A stretch of 64,000 nt of DNA. It comes from Bacteroidia bacterium. GTDB lineage: Bacteria; Bacteroidota; Bacteroidia; J057. The notes beneath the pieces were generated by a model. The model made no database searches and was not told the origin of the DNA. It was given only the letters and a program-made list of their open reading frames with translations. Within the stretch, counting starts at the first letter, position 1, and every line of letters starts with the position of its first letter. The position numbers were made by a program, and so were the translations under genes. Shown piece by piece: positions 8,347-18,775 of this stretch. The DNA is taken from positions 124,001-188,000 of the forward strand of contig JAUIKF010000001.1 in NCBI GenBank assembly GCA_030430575.1. Reading direction: 5' to 3'.

Positions 8347-10480
8347 AAATCGATCTCTATCATCACAACTCATAATTTTCATAAAAATCAGCCTTTACAA
8401 ACAAGCCTCGGCAATCCCTTGGATCTTTTTAGTGGGCATCACCTGCCTTCCCTTCATCCATGTATCTTGGCAGATAGACCCAGTCCTGATGCCTCGACTG
8501 GCATGGTTAAATTTTTGTCTCTTATTGATCTGGGCAATAGGCACTTGGAACAATCATTTCACCTTTAACTTCTGGAAAAAACCACTTGGTATCGCACTAG
8601 GGGCTTATGTGCTCACTACTGGTGTTTCCTTGATTGGAGCGATACATCCTGCGGAGGGCCTCACAGAAGTGATCCGTTGTTTGTCACTAGCCCAGGTAGT
8701 TTGGCTGGCTTACGAGGTGTTAACAAAAGAGGAAAATAGGCTGATATGGTTGTTCAGAGCTGTTTCTGCCATGGCCTTGGCCATGGTTGTGAGTGGGTTA
8801 ATGGACTATCTGGACATCTTCAGCCAGCTTGCGGGCCGCAAGAGCCTCTACCAAATCGAAGGAACCCTCGCCAATAAGAACTTGCTCGCTTCGGCACTCT
8901 TTCTCTGCCTTCCTTGCTTGGGAGGTTTATGGGTTTTGGGTAAAAAAGTAGAAAAAATAGCCGCTATAATTGTGGGAAGCGGAGCCATTTTCCTCATCAT
9001 CGTGACGCAGACACGAGCTGTCTGGCTGGCACTGCTTATCAGTGCTTTTGTAGTGGGGGGCTACATGATGTGGCGGCTGCTTCGCCATCAACCGTGGCGT
9101 GGCGACAAGCGTTTTGGGCTTAAAGCTGTGGCTGCACTGATTGTCATCATACTTTTAGGAATAGCTACTAATGAACTGTATATCAAACAGTTAGGCGACC
9201 AAAATGCTTTTTTTGCCCGAATCACTTCCCTCTTCGAATACCAATCCGTCAAAAATGAACACACCGAGACGATTCGGGAACGCCTAACCATTTGGCACAG
9301 GACGGCCCATATGATCCACGAAAACAACCTCCTGACGGGCGTAGGCGCAGGACATTGGCGATTGTATTTTCCCGCCCAAGGCCTGGAAGGCTTGCGCGCC
9401 GACCAAGGGGAAGTCAACTTTCAGCGGCCCCACAATGACTATTTGTGGGTATTGAGTGAAACTGGGATTTTAGGGCTAATGGCCTATTTGGCTGTGCTGT
9501 TTTTGGGACTTAGAGAAGCCTTTTTCTTGATTAGAGAATTGGATAAAAAGAAAAAACAGTTAGGGTTATTGATCCTGGCTGGACTTTTAGGATTTATGAT
9601 CATTAGCTTTTTTGATTTCCCCAAAGAACGGCCCTTACACCTCGTTTTATTGGCGGTCTTGATCGCTATTCCTACCGCGATTCGCCTTAGCCCCTCCCCT
9701 ACCAGTCCAGCCCCTTCAAAAAGGTTTTTGCCCCTTACTTTTTTCCTCCTCACCCTCCTTTCATTATGGGTATTGGCCATTAGAATGCATGCAGAATCCC
9801 TGACGATCAAGGGATTGATCGCGCGGAGCAATGGGGCTCATCAAGCCACCATAGATCAGTTGGAAAGCGCTAAGACCCCTTTATATCAACTAGATCCGAT
9901 GGCCACCCCCTTGGCTTGGTATCAAGGAGAAGCCGCCTATCTAGATCGTCAGGTGACCCTTGCTGAAAATTTCTTTATCGAAGCCTTAGCAGTTCATCCC
10001 TGGCATATTCATGCGCTCAATAATTTAGGGGCTTGTCAATTTGTGCAAGGACGCATTGATTCGGCCAAAAGTCTTTTTCAACGGGCACTCTCCATTTCCC
10101 CCCATTTCGCAGAATCCAATCTCAATATGGTAGGCGTCTACTCAAGAATAAATCTGGATACAGCCTTGACCTATTTCCTCAATTGCCCACCTAGTCACCC
10201 AACAGAAAGGTACCATCTTGCGCTACAAAAGATGATGGGTAATCTGATTTTGCAGCTAGAGCGACAAGTGGATGAGCCTGAGATGAGGCGGATGCTTCTT
10301 GAGATCAGAGCCAAACCCGACTGGTTGGCAAAAATCCATGGCGACATTACTGAATTTGGGGAGCCACCTTATGTTCGGATCCTCAAAGATGCCTTGTATC
10401 AGTTGGAAATGACAGATAGGGTGTATGATTTGGCAAAAGCCGATTCCATTCGAGAGAAGTACGGGTTGGGGGGGAAATGA
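8324..10480 (+). CDS. O-antigen ligase/Wzy-type polymerase with C-terminal TPRs
   Basis: Multi-spanning inner-membrane protein of the O-antigen ligase/polymerase superfamily (Wzy_C). About 10-12 hydrophobic helices fill residues 35-480. The Wzy_C region shows TQTRAVWLALLISA and, in the large periplasmic loop, RPHNDYLWVLSETGILGLMA. After about residue 490 the protein is soluble, with TPR-like helices (HPWHIHALNNLGACQFVQGR, then FQRALSISPHFAESNLNM). Such proteins transfer or polymerise glycans on lipid carriers. The only upstream ATG (8324) sits at the apex of the 44-bp palindrome, so the first ten residues (MSWPYKKKNR) derive from repeat DNA and the true start is uncertain; no other ATG occurs before about residue 56. 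No glycosyltransferase neighbours are present, so the substrate is unknown. Confidence 0.8.
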   Translation: MSWPYKKKNRSLSSQLIIFIKISLYKQASAIPWIFLVGITCLPFIHVSWQIDPVLMPRLAWLNFCLLLIWAIGTWNNHFTFNFWKKPLGIALGAYVLTTGVSLIGAIHPAEGLTEVIRCLSLAQVVWLAYEVLTKEENRLIWLFRAVSAMALAMVVSGLMDYLDIFSQLAGRKSLYQIEGTLANKNLLASALFLCLPCLGGLWVLGKKVEKIAAIIVGSGAIFLIIVTQTRAVWLALLISAFVVGGYMMWRLLRHQPWRGDKRFGLKAVAALIVIILLGIATNELYIKQLGDQNAFFARITSLFEYQSVKNEHTETIRERLTIWHRTAHMIHENNLLTGVGAGHWRLYFPAQGLEGLRADQGEVNFQRPHNDYLWVLSETGILGLMAYLAVLFLGLREAFFLIRELDKKKKQLGLLILAGLLGFMIISFFDFPKERPLHLVLLAVLIAIPTAIRLSPSPTSPAPSKRFLPLTFFLLTLLSLWVLAIRMHAESLTIKGLIARSNGAHQATIDQLESAKTPLYQLDPMATPLAWYQGEAAYLDRQVTLAENFFIEALAVHPWHIHALNNLGACQFVQGRIDSAKSLFQRALSISPHFAESNLNMVGVYSRINLDTALTYFLNCPPSHPTERYHLALQKMMGNLILQLERQVDEPEMRRMLLEIRAKPDWLAKIHGDITEFGEPPYVRILKDALYQLEMTDRVYDLAKADSIREKYGLGGK

Positions 10481-10579
10481 GTGGATGAGAGAATGAGGGA
10501 ATGCGTGAATAATGGATTCAGGCAGCGGATTGTCACAGAACTTCGTCATAAGAATATAATAATCTCAAGTCTTTATTTA

Positions 10580-12601
10580 ATGAAACACTTCATAACCCTC
10601 GCCTCATTACTCATTATTTCTTTCCTGTTACCTGCCCAGACCCTGACAACAGTCTCTCCAGATACAGCCCTGATGAATCAGTGGCTGACTGTCACCATTT
10701 CTGGAAATGGGACAAGTTTTACCCAAGGATCTGTCGTCAATCAGGTTTCTTTCACTCAAGCCAGCCTTACGGCTTTACCCGTTTTCAATATCACACCGAT
10801 CTCAAATGATAGCCTTCAGGTAGATGTAGTGGCATCTCCGCCAGGCCTTCCTGGGATGCCTTGTGGCTTTTTTGATGTAGAAGTGAGCAATCAATTTGAT
10901 GGGACTATGATATTGCCAAATGGATTTGAGATCTTATGCCCCGTAATCGACACACTAGCTCCTAATTGTGCCAATCGCGGTCAACAGCTAACTGTCAATC
11001 TTTCTGCTTCTGGGGTTGATTTTTTACAAGGAACACCGACTGTATATTTTCAACAAGGTACCAATACTTCTATTTACGCCTCAAAAGTAACAGCGCAAAG
11101 TTCAACCATTATCAATGCGGACTTTACTATCCCTATTCAAGCAGATTGTGGGAAATATGATGCTTATCTAATCCCATGGCAGCAATGGCTTCCAACCATT
11201 GATAGCGGCAGTTTTGAAGTAAAATGTGAGGCGCAAATTCAAGGAATGGTATATGAGGATGTCAACGGAAATGGCACCCAGGATGTAGGGGAAAAGGGGC
11301 TCGGAGGCGTTTCACTGCTGATCATGCCTGGTAATATCATTGCCTTTACAGATACGACTGGCGCATACGCACTGGACCTCGGATTAGGAACTTATACAGT
11401 ATCCGCTCAGGTTCCTGCTTATTATACTCAAACCTCTATCCCCGCTACTCATGCTGTAACACTCAATACCATAGGGCAAGTGGTAAATGGGAAAGACTTT
11501 GGCATTCAAGGCACCACTAACATCCTGGATGTAAAAGCAAGCCTTACTGGCGGCCAACCTATCGCGGGACTCTCCACGCAATATTGGGTTACTTACAAAA
11601 ATGTAGGTACAACTACAGCCAGTGGCCTTATCACCCTTGACATGGATTCTACCATGTCCATCCACCAGGCGCAGCCAGCGCCTGATAGTACAAGTTTTTC
11701 TGGCTTGGATACGACTTATTTCTGGAAATACAATAACCTGCTACCTACCCAGCAGGCCAATATTACCTTCAGTGCGACCATCCCTGTTTTGCTGCCGAAT
11801 GCGCCTTTGCAGCATATCGTTACCATAACGCCTATCGCTGGCGATACGGTTCCTGCCAACAATTCCGATACGCTCAACCAATTGGTTTTGAGCTCTTATG
11901 ATCCCAATGACAAACTAGTGAAACCAGCGGGTGTAGGCGCAGACAAATTGACCTTGAAGGAAGAGACGTTGGACTATACCATCCGTTTCCAGAATACGGG
12001 CAACTTTATGGCCTTCAATATTCGGATAGAAGATACCTTAGATACGAACCTCGATCTTGCGACATTTGAATTAGTAGGGGCGAGCCATCCTATGGCGTAT
12101 AATCTCGACCAGGATGGACATTTGACCTTTACCTTTACCCAAATCCTCCTTCCTGACAGCAATTCGAATGAGCCTGCCAGTCACGGTTTTGTTCGGTACC
12201 AAATACGTCCATATGCGGGACTGCCTGACTCTACGGTGATCCACAATACTGCCGCCATCTACTTTGATTTTAATCCGCCTGTCATTACCAATACCACGGC
12301 CAATAATTTGGTGGATTCCATCAACTTCAACAACGTAGCGATAGAACCTATCCTTCAACCTTCAATTTCACTACAAGCAGTTCCCAATCCGTTCTCGGAT
12401 AAAACCATCATCAAACTGCCTATGGACCGAAAGGGAATTGAGGAGGTGAGGCTGTATAATCCCATGGGGCAATTGATTCGTCGATATATTGATATCCCCA
12501 GCAGGCGTTTTGTCCTGAAGCGAGATGGATTACCCGCAGGGATTTATCTTTTGGAAGTAGTTGGGAAGCAGCCAGGATATGCGAAAGTGGTGATTCAATA
12601 A
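10580..12601 (+). CDS. T9SS-sorted surface protein with SdrD-B-like and DUF11-like domains
   Basis: 673-residue secreted protein. The ATG at 10580 gives a clean signal peptide (MKHFITLASLLIISFLLPAQ); the longer frame from 10481 is rejected because it puts 33 polar residues ahead of it. Order: two Ig-like blocks with paired cysteines; an SdrD-B-like Cna_B domain (MVYEDVNGNGTQDVGEKGL, with its DVNGNGxxD calcium-loop signature); a repeat-type domain with DPNDKLV and YTIRFQNTGN, which recurs in Bacteroidota surface proteins; and a C-terminal type A sorting domain (VPNPFSDKTIIKLP ... GLPAGIYLLEV). The last domain directs export and surface anchoring by type IX secretion. Function is probably adhesive or structural; no catalytic motif is seen. 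Confidence 0.88.
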   Translation: MKHFITLASLLIISFLLPAQTLTTVSPDTALMNQWLTVTISGNGTSFTQGSVVNQVSFTQASLTALPVFNITPISNDSLQVDVVASPPGLPGMPCGFFDVEVSNQFDGTMILPNGFEILCPVIDTLAPNCANRGQQLTVNLSASGVDFLQGTPTVYFQQGTNTSIYASKVTAQSSTIINADFTIPIQADCGKYDAYLIPWQQWLPTIDSGSFEVKCEAQIQGMVYEDVNGNGTQDVGEKGLGGVSLLIMPGNIIAFTDTTGAYALDLGLGTYTVSAQVPAYYTQTSIPATHAVTLNTIGQVVNGKDFGIQGTTNILDVKASLTGGQPIAGLSTQYWVTYKNVGTTTASGLITLDMDSTMSIHQAQPAPDSTSFSGLDTTYFWKYNNLLPTQQANITFSATIPVLLPNAPLQHIVTITPIAGDTVPANNSDTLNQLVLSSYDPNDKLVKPAGVGADKLTLKEETLDYTIRFQNTGNFMAFNIRIEDTLDTNLDLATFELVGASHPMAYNLDQDGHLTFTFTQILLPDSNSNEPASHGFVRYQIRPYAGLPDSTVIHNTAAIYFDFNPPVITNTTANNLVDSINFNNVAIEPILQPSISLQAVPNPFSDKTIIKLPMDRKGIEEVRLYNPMGQLIRRYIDIPSRRFVLKRDGLPAGIYLLEVVGKQPGYAKVVIQ

Positions 12602-12723
12602 GGTTCAGGGTTCAGGGTTTAGGGTTTAGGGTTCAAAATCTGGGACTTGATTTACCAATCATTTTATCATCTACTCATATAATCATTTATTCATTTCCCA
12701 TTCTATCATTCTATCATTCTCCC
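12602..12723. repeat. Telomere-like and ATTCTATC word repeats between convergent genes
   Basis: Directly after the stop codon comes GGTTCAGGGTTCAGGG, then GGTTTAGGGTTTAGGG (12602-12633), tandem heptamers differing by one base. A second array of TCATT/CATTCTATCATTC words runs to 12722. Unlike other sites in the window there is no obvious inverted partner here. The region lies between two convergent genes and probably has only a 3'-end role. Confidence 0.65.
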
Positions 12724-15378
12724 CTAATACGCCCATCTTCCAGTTATGGGATTGAAGAAGGTCAATCCTACTTTGAACTGAGTCTTAATGGCATCTTCTG
12801 CATTGCTATAGGAAGTGACGAAATAGGTGCCAAATTTGAGTAACTGTTTGCGAATACGGAAAGGGTATTGAAGCCCGGCAAATAGTTCTGCGTGGAAAAA
12901 GCTCCCATCTTCAATCAGGAGCAGGGCACCTCCACCAGCGGACTGAAGGCGTGTACGCTTCAGTAGCGGAATCCTGTCCATCAAAGCCCCGCCAAAGTCG
13001 TGCAGGTAATGACCATCAAAAAAGGCATTTTGGGTGCTGATGGTAGGTCCCAACAGTTGAAAGGACCGCAGGGGATTGGCAAAAAGGTAGGGATCGGAGC
13101 CCCTAAAGAAGGTAAAGTCCGTGAATCGGATGTTATTAGCTTGAAGGAACCGGCCTATGTTCACAGACCATCGGGAGATGCCCAGTGTGGCAGGACGGAA
13201 TTCGTGGTTCACCCGCAAGCCCAGGTAATCAAAATTGAGCTCACTGTTCAAGATCCCAGCGATGGCCTTTTTGTAGTGTAACGTAAAGGTAGGCCATTTG
13301 CTTCCTAGATTGATCTTCCGATACGGTTCCAGTTGATACTTTTGGCCTGGGATAAACCGCACCTTTATGTCAAATAAGAACTCTCGGTAGGGATCAAAAC
13401 TTTGGGGCACGTTGAATTCACCAAAAAGATCCTCCGACCACTGGGACAGTTCCAACTCATCGATTGCCTTGCGATCGGCGAAGTCAATACTGGCATCTAC
13501 AAAGATTCCATTGGTCACCTCCATTCTATGTCCCACCCCAATGCTGCGCTTATTGATATAATTTCCACGCCCAAGTAAAGCAATTAGGGTAGCATTGTCA
13601 TTCACCATGCTGTAGGTGTCTCCCACCTTGATATAGGCATGGGCAAATTTGCGGGGATTGTAGGTGTAGCCCAATCGGAAATTGCCTTTGAGGTCTTTGT
13701 TATCAACCCCGTAGTTGAAATCCCCCCATAAATACATGGCTGTATAATTTTTCCACGTTTTCCGGATGGAAGTACCCAACGAATGTCGATACCCTCCTAC
13801 CCCATAGGGCTGAATTTGCTCAAGGATAGGGGAGAAATAGTAGCGCATCCCGCGCTTGCGGTCCCGAAAGGCAATGCCATTTACCAAGATGTCCAAAAAG
13901 GACAGATGGTTAAAAATGGAATCTACTTCCCTTAGGTGCTCGGGGCTGCGATAGTGGGCAATCAGGCTGTCCTGCCGTTTCACAAACTGCACATCCCGCT
14001 CTTCCATTGCCAAAGGCCGAACACCCGCCCAATAACTGGAATCTCGCTCAAAGGCTTCTTTGTCCGTTCGACGGAGTTCATTTCTGAAGAAGTTTCGCGG
14101 AAGTTCTGGGTCCAATTCATAGGCTGTATGTAAAGCCAGGGATTGGCCTTCATAGGTGGATGGGCCGTCTTTGACAGTATAGGTATATTCTTCCTTATCC
14201 AAAACCCATCGACCGTCATCTGTCTTGCTATAGTCATGTGCCACTTCAAATTGCTTAAAAAATGGCAAGGTGGATGGCAGCACCTCAAACCTCACAGATT
14301 GAATGGCCCAACTTCCGTCAACGATGATGAATTTCCCTTTAAAATAGGGACCATCCAGGTTTTTGGGGGTAATGGAAATGGTATAATGCACCTTCCCTTT
14401 CATGTAGTAGGTGGAGTCTAGGTGGTAGCGGTAGGTAATTGCCCATAGGGTACTATGAAGGGGAGAGACAAAGGGACGATCCCCTAACTTGGGCGCTTGT
14501 ATCAGGTTGCGATAGAAGTTCATCTCTACATCAGACACATCCTGATAGAACAAATAAGGATCCCTGGCAGGTGTCCGGTAATGGCCCGCATTTTCATTAA
14601 AATTGAAGGAAGAACTGATCCCTCCGCCATTGCGAGAACGACTCCTATAGGCATTTACGATGGTTTTATACTGCTTGGGATGGCGGTAATAGGTAGTTGA
14701 TTGGGATTCGACAAAATTGATCGTTTGGGGCTTAATGCTTAAGGTGATTTCCCCTGTATCTATCCACATCGTATCTGTAGTAATGGAATCATGCTCTATG
14801 ACAAAGCCCAAGCTATCCATGCCCAGTGTCAAGGTATCAGCCACCGCTACTTGAGCCAGCGAATCAATCTTCTTCTTGCGCCTTTCCTCTGCTGCTTTTT
14901 TTCTTTTTTCGGCAGCGCGACGAGCAGTAGTGCTATCTTGAACCAATGATATGCGCTGATAGGTATCACATTTATATCCTTCAAATTGCTGGATGAATTC
15001 TTTTTTATGTTTGATCACTTGCTTCATGATCGCATAAGCGGGGTCACGCCTGCCCCTTTCAATTTCAATTTCATCCAGTTCCATTTCCACGGGCAACAAA
15101 ACTACTTCTAGTGGCTGACTATCGGGGACATTCACAGCTACCACTTTTTCTCCATATCCCAAGTGCTTAATCATTAATTGGTAGGTTCCTGCTGCCAGAT
15201 TCAGTTGAAATTGGCCATCTGTATTGGTAATTGTGCCTGCACGGCTCCCCTCTATTTGAATACTCGCAAAGGCAATAGGCACACCGTCAGGGTCCAAAAC
15301 ACTTCCTGTAAGTGTTTGGGCGAAGGCGGAGAGGGAAAAGAAAAACGAAAGGGAAAACAGGAAACAGCGTCTTGTCAT
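12724..15378 (-). CDS. DUF5686 / carboxypeptidase-regulatory-like outer-membrane protein
   Basis: 884 residues with a signal peptide (FLFSLSFFFSLSAFAQ). Residues about 22-95 are a CarboxypepD_reg-like beta-sandwich (LTGSVLDPDGVPIAFASIQI ... GTITNTDGQFQLNL), as at the N-terminus of SusC-type proteins. The rest matches the DUF5686 family of Bacteroidota and ends in an aromatic, beta-strand-rich part (KVGLTFFNPITGRWAY) consistent with an outer-membrane barrel. A Lys/Arg/Ala-rich helix (AAEKRKKAAEERRKKK) sits near residue 160. It is not a TonB-dependent receptor, as no plug is seen. Its role is unknown; it is convergent with the T9SS cargo gene upstream, so no shared operon is implied. Confidence 0.88.
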   Translation of the reverse strand: MTRRCFLFSLSFFFSLSAFAQTLTGSVLDPDGVPIAFASIQIEGSRAGTITNTDGQFQLNLAAGTYQLMIKHLGYGEKVVAVNVPDSQPLEVVLLPVEMELDEIEIERGRRDPAYAIMKQVIKHKKEFIQQFEGYKCDTYQRISLVQDSTTARRAAEKRKKAAEERRKKKIDSLAQVAVADTLTLGMDSLGFVIEHDSITTDTMWIDTGEITLSIKPQTINFVESQSTTYYRHPKQYKTIVNAYRSRSRNGGGISSSFNFNENAGHYRTPARDPYLFYQDVSDVEMNFYRNLIQAPKLGDRPFVSPLHSTLWAITYRYHLDSTYYMKGKVHYTISITPKNLDGPYFKGKFIIVDGSWAIQSVRFEVLPSTLPFFKQFEVAHDYSKTDDGRWVLDKEEYTYTVKDGPSTYEGQSLALHTAYELDPELPRNFFRNELRRTDKEAFERDSSYWAGVRPLAMEERDVQFVKRQDSLIAHYRSPEHLREVDSIFNHLSFLDILVNGIAFRDRKRGMRYYFSPILEQIQPYGVGGYRHSLGTSIRKTWKNYTAMYLWGDFNYGVDNKDLKGNFRLGYTYNPRKFAHAYIKVGDTYSMVNDNATLIALLGRGNYINKRSIGVGHRMEVTNGIFVDASIDFADRKAIDELELSQWSEDLFGEFNVPQSFDPYREFLFDIKVRFIPGQKYQLEPYRKINLGSKWPTFTLHYKKAIAGILNSELNFDYLGLRVNHEFRPATLGISRWSVNIGRFLQANNIRFTDFTFFRGSDPYLFANPLRSFQLLGPTISTQNAFFDGHYLHDFGGALMDRIPLLKRTRLQSAGGGALLLIEDGSFFHAELFAGLQYPFRIRKQLLKFGTYFVTSYSNAEDAIKTQFKVGLTFFNPITGRWAY

Positions 15379-15538
15379 CTATAGCAATATTGAATAAAAA
15401 AAATAAGTCTCTGTGGGAAGACGGAACTTACAAGGGAAAGATTGCATAGAAGAATTGAAAAGGATGAATAATGAAGGGAGAAAGGGAAAATCACCGTTTC
15501 TGATGTAAAATAGATAACTTATCGTCAATTTAAGATAA

Positions 15539-16156
15539 ATGGAAATTATTAGGATCACCTTAGCAATTACTGTGATGCTCATCTATTTGGGCATTTTGAT
15601 TAATGATCATAGAAAGGATACTGGTTATCATAAAAAAGCCAAAAGAGTTCAGTTAGCATTTACGCTCATACTGATCCTAATTAACCTCAATTCTGCAATA
15701 GATTTAGTTAGGGTTATTGGGACATTTCCAGAGAGTTTTGAACAAACAAGAGGTATGGGATTACTTTCTCAAAAGTTAAATTTTGGCATAAACACCTTCG
15801 ATGGGCTCGTTAGTCTTTTGCTTGTGATTTGTGTCATAGGTATGGCCAAAAGAAACCAAAGGGCACGAAAAACAGCCATTGTTCTAATGGTAATTTCTGG
15901 GAGTATTGGTTTACTTTCTATGTATAAAATCATCTATTTAATTGAAAACGAATTTGGGATAGAGACCCCCATGCCCAGCATTTGGATGTATGTAACAGTG
16001 GTTCTTATGCTTACCATAGGCTTCTATTTTGTTATCATCAAAACCTACCTATCCAAGATGATGATCCGATTTTTTGACAGGGATATTTCTGCTGATTCGA
16101 AGGGACGCCTTCAACATATGATAGAAGAGATAGGCGATTCAGCGGATAATGAATAA
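15539..16156 (+). CDS. Unknown five-helix membrane protein
   Basis: 205 residues, not recognised. Five hydrophobic segments are visible: about 3-20 (IIRITLAITVMLIYLGILI), 35-52, 80-97 (GLVSLLLVICVIGMA), 105-125 and 137-158 (VTVVLMLTIGFYFVII), followed by a soluble acidic tail. The gene is more AT-rich than its neighbours and stands alone, divergent from the DUF5686 gene and convergent with the choice-of-anchor B gene. A 16-bp perfect hairpin follows. No function can be assigned. Confidence 0.7.
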   Translation: MEIIRITLAITVMLIYLGILINDHRKDTGYHKKAKRVQLAFTLILILINLNSAIDLVRVIGTFPESFEQTRGMGLLSQKLNFGINTFDGLVSLLLVICVIGMAKRNQRARKTAIVLMVISGSIGLLSMYKIIYLIENEFGIETPMPSIWMYVTVVLMLTIGFYFVIIKTYLSKMMIRFFDRDISADSKGRLQHMIEEIGDSADNE

Positions 16157-16186
16157 GAAGGCTAAGCTACAGATTCACACTAAAAA

Positions 16187-16235
16187 AGACCTCGTAGGAT
16201 TAATCAGCCACATTTTGTTTAATCCTACGAGGTCT
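16187..16235. terminator. Bidirectional terminator hairpin with 16-bp perfect stem
   Basis: AGACCTCGTAGGATTA (16187-16202) pairs exactly with TAATCCTACGAGGTCT (16220-16235) around a 17-base loop, preceded by six A. It lies between two convergent genes, so it can serve both. Confidence 0.85.
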
Positions 16236-16245
16236 ATATTAGTCC

Positions 16246-18639
16246 TTACTTCACCACTTTCTGGCTCGCAATCACCTCTCCATCTAGCGTCAACGCGCCT
16301 ACATACAATCCCTTGGGAAGCGGAAAGTCAAGCGTAATTTCTCCATTATATCCTGTCAGGATGGTTGATGAAAGGCGGGCCCCGAGGAGGTCATATAACT
16401 CAAATGTCAATTGACCTTTACCCTGAAAAACTCCTACATCATATCGCACATTTATCTCCTCTTGGATGGGTTGGGGGAAAATGCTAAAAGTCACATTCGT
16501 CACCTCTTCTACATCTATCCCTGTACTGTACAAGCTATGCTCGATGACTGTGAAGGCATCAATGGCGGCTTCTACGATATTGCCAGGCGCATCATCGGCG
16601 GTAGTGAAGATTACCCGCATCTGGTTCGTGAGTATCGGGAAATGGTCTTTCAAGTGAATAATAGGCTGTGGTTTCCATATATTGGCCCATGAGTTGGTAT
16701 ATTCTGCTACCTGAACCACATTGGTCCCGTCGCCCACTTCCACTCGGAGGTAATCATTCCCCGGCCCTGGTGCACTAAAGTCTACATTAAACAACCACCA
16801 TTCAAAAGTAAGTACAGGGTCTTCATAGTTGGAGAGGTCCATATTGGGGGAAGTGAGGATGGCTGTCCCTCCATCTACGTCATCGTCCCCGATCCCCGTT
16901 CCACTATTACCTGTCACATAGGCATAGGTCCCAAAATCACCTTCAATATCACTTTCTGGGTTGATGACATTTCCCCTAAAACTGGTTCCTAGCGGCTCGC
17001 CTCGCTCCCATTGCCCTTCATTCGCCGTACCTGACTTGATCCATGGATTGTCAAAGATAAAATCGTCATAGTATCCTGCATTCAATTCTATCGTGATGGT
17101 TTTATTTGCTTGATCTACAACGACTTCCTTCCCATCAGTGACATGGCCCCATTTGCCTGCGATTACCTCATACAAACCTGTCAAAAAATCAGAATCTGTG
17201 GCTTCTCCATTGGCATCCGTCAGGAAGGGAAAAGAAGCTTCATTATTGGGAGCGATGAGCACGAGTTGGGCAAAAGGTATAGGGTCTTCTGTCGCAGCGT
17301 CTACTACTTTGATAGTGAGATCGATAGGGGTTGAAGGTTGCAATTCTACATCCTCAATCGTCACTTGACCAGAAGAGAGGGAAACTGAGCGGTTTTCAGG
17401 CATATAGCCATATTTTGCATAGCGGATGTCATAAGTACCTGCATCCACAGTACCTACGGCATAATTCCCCATATTTTGGGTCTTGTCATTCAATTCTGGC
17501 TTTATCGCTTCTATCAAGACATTAACCAAGGGAGCACTGTTGCTGAGATCAGTAACTGTCCCTTCTAAATAGGCTGCCCGGATGTAGGTAGGTTGTAAAA
17601 CAAAAAAGCCTTCTTGAATGTCTGTGGCCAATACCAGGCCTGATGGCAGAAAGGGATAAGCCCCCCAACAGCCGTCAGTCCCGCCCCCTTCCATAGGGCT
17701 GGTGTCATAATGCCCTACCTCGACGAGATTAGTGGGACGCGTAGCATCAACCAATTGTATGCCATCTTTATAATAGGAAGTAATGAGAAAATCATTGAGT
17801 ACATGCACATTGTGGGGCGTAGCAAGCCCTTCACTCAGGCTGGACCGAATTCCGTCCAATAAGGTAATAGAGGTAGGGTCGGTCACGTCCCAAGCATAGA
17901 CATATGCTTCTTTGAGTTCGTCAGTCGTGAAGCAGACATTACCTGCATCATTGAGCCAAGTATTATGGGTATATGAGTCTGGATAATCCGTGAATCCCAA
18001 TACGGATGGATTGGCTTTATTGGTCAGGTCTAAGATGGTCAATAGCCCATCGTCAATTTCGCCATTATACGCCCTGTTTCCCCTCACATATACATCGTGC
18101 ACATATCGATCAGTATAAGCCCCAACAAACTGAGGATCCCATGGATCATTCCTCAAATCATAGATCACCATCCCCCCATTAAATCCAGTAGGCATGGCAG
18201 AATTTCCGACCCCGACCATATACAAGTGGCCATCTTCAATATAGATATTATGCGCATGGTCAATTCCATCCATCACTGTGTCCTTATAATTGACTGCATT
18301 TGGCAGGGTAGAAAGGTCAATAATCAAGAGTCCTCCTGCGTCGTCGTTGGAGACATATGCATGGTCCTGAAAGATTTTCAGGTCCCGCCACACAGAAAGC
18401 GTTCCTGGAATGCTAGCTACCTCAACAGGGGTGCTCGGATCAGTAAGATCAAAAATCGATACGCCATCCACGCGACCGACTAGGGCATACTCATTGCCAT
18501 TACCATCTACGTAGGCCCATACATCATTCAAATCCACAGGGAAAGGGACATGCGCCACGAGGCTCAGGTTTTTGGCAGATTGGGCAAAAAGACTCAAGCT
18601 GAAAGATAGCAAGAGGAATAGCCATGTAAATTTCTTCAT
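16246..18639 (-). CDS. Choice-of-anchor B family protein with T9SS sorting domain
   Basis: 797-residue secreted protein with signal peptide (FTWLFLLLSFSLSLFAQ). Residues about 25-370 are LVIVD/choice-of-anchor B repeats predicted to form a beta-propeller (VGRVDGVSIFDLTDPSTPVE, GGLLIIDLSTLP, GMVIYDLRNDP). Two carboxypeptidase-regulatory-like sandwiches follow (AYLEGTVTDLSNSAPLVNV; IKVVDAATEDPIPFAQLVLI). A jelly-roll-like region comes next (GDDDVDGGTAILTSPNMDLS, choice-of-anchor J-like). The last 80 residues are a type A sorting domain (FSIFPQPIQEEINVRYD ... LPKGLYVGALT). It is exported by type IX secretion and has no recognisable catalytic site; a carbohydrate- or protein-binding role is a guess. 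It starts at ATG 18639. Confidence 0.87.
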   Translation of the reverse strand: MKKFTWLFLLLSFSLSLFAQSAKNLSLVAHVPFPVDLNDVWAYVDGNGNEYALVGRVDGVSIFDLTDPSTPVEVASIPGTLSVWRDLKIFQDHAYVSNDDAGGLLIIDLSTLPNAVNYKDTVMDGIDHAHNIYIEDGHLYMVGVGNSAMPTGFNGGMVIYDLRNDPWDPQFVGAYTDRYVHDVYVRGNRAYNGEIDDGLLTILDLTNKANPSVLGFTDYPDSYTHNTWLNDAGNVCFTTDELKEAYVYAWDVTDPTSITLLDGIRSSLSEGLATPHNVHVLNDFLITSYYKDGIQLVDATRPTNLVEVGHYDTSPMEGGGTDGCWGAYPFLPSGLVLATDIQEGFFVLQPTYIRAAYLEGTVTDLSNSAPLVNVLIEAIKPELNDKTQNMGNYAVGTVDAGTYDIRYAKYGYMPENRSVSLSSGQVTIEDVELQPSTPIDLTIKVVDAATEDPIPFAQLVLIAPNNEASFPFLTDANGEATDSDFLTGLYEVIAGKWGHVTDGKEVVVDQANKTITIELNAGYYDDFIFDNPWIKSGTANEGQWERGEPLGTSFRGNVINPESDIEGDFGTYAYVTGNSGTGIGDDDVDGGTAILTSPNMDLSNYEDPVLTFEWWLFNVDFSAPGPGNDYLRVEVGDGTNVVQVAEYTNSWANIWKPQPIIHLKDHFPILTNQMRVIFTTADDAPGNIVEAAIDAFTVIEHSLYSTGIDVEEVTNVTFSIFPQPIQEEINVRYDVGVFQGKGQLTFELYDLLGARLSSTILTGYNGEITLDFPLPKGLYVGALTLDGEVIASQKVVK

Positions 18640-18775
18640 TGTTGTAAAAAAAGTAAAGGTTGTATAGTTAATGTGTCAATAATAGCTAAAGTTCATGTTA
18701 ACATAAGACGTATAGGCGACGATGAACTTCACCTCTCCCCTCTATTATCCATTATTCATTCTCCATTTTGCTTTA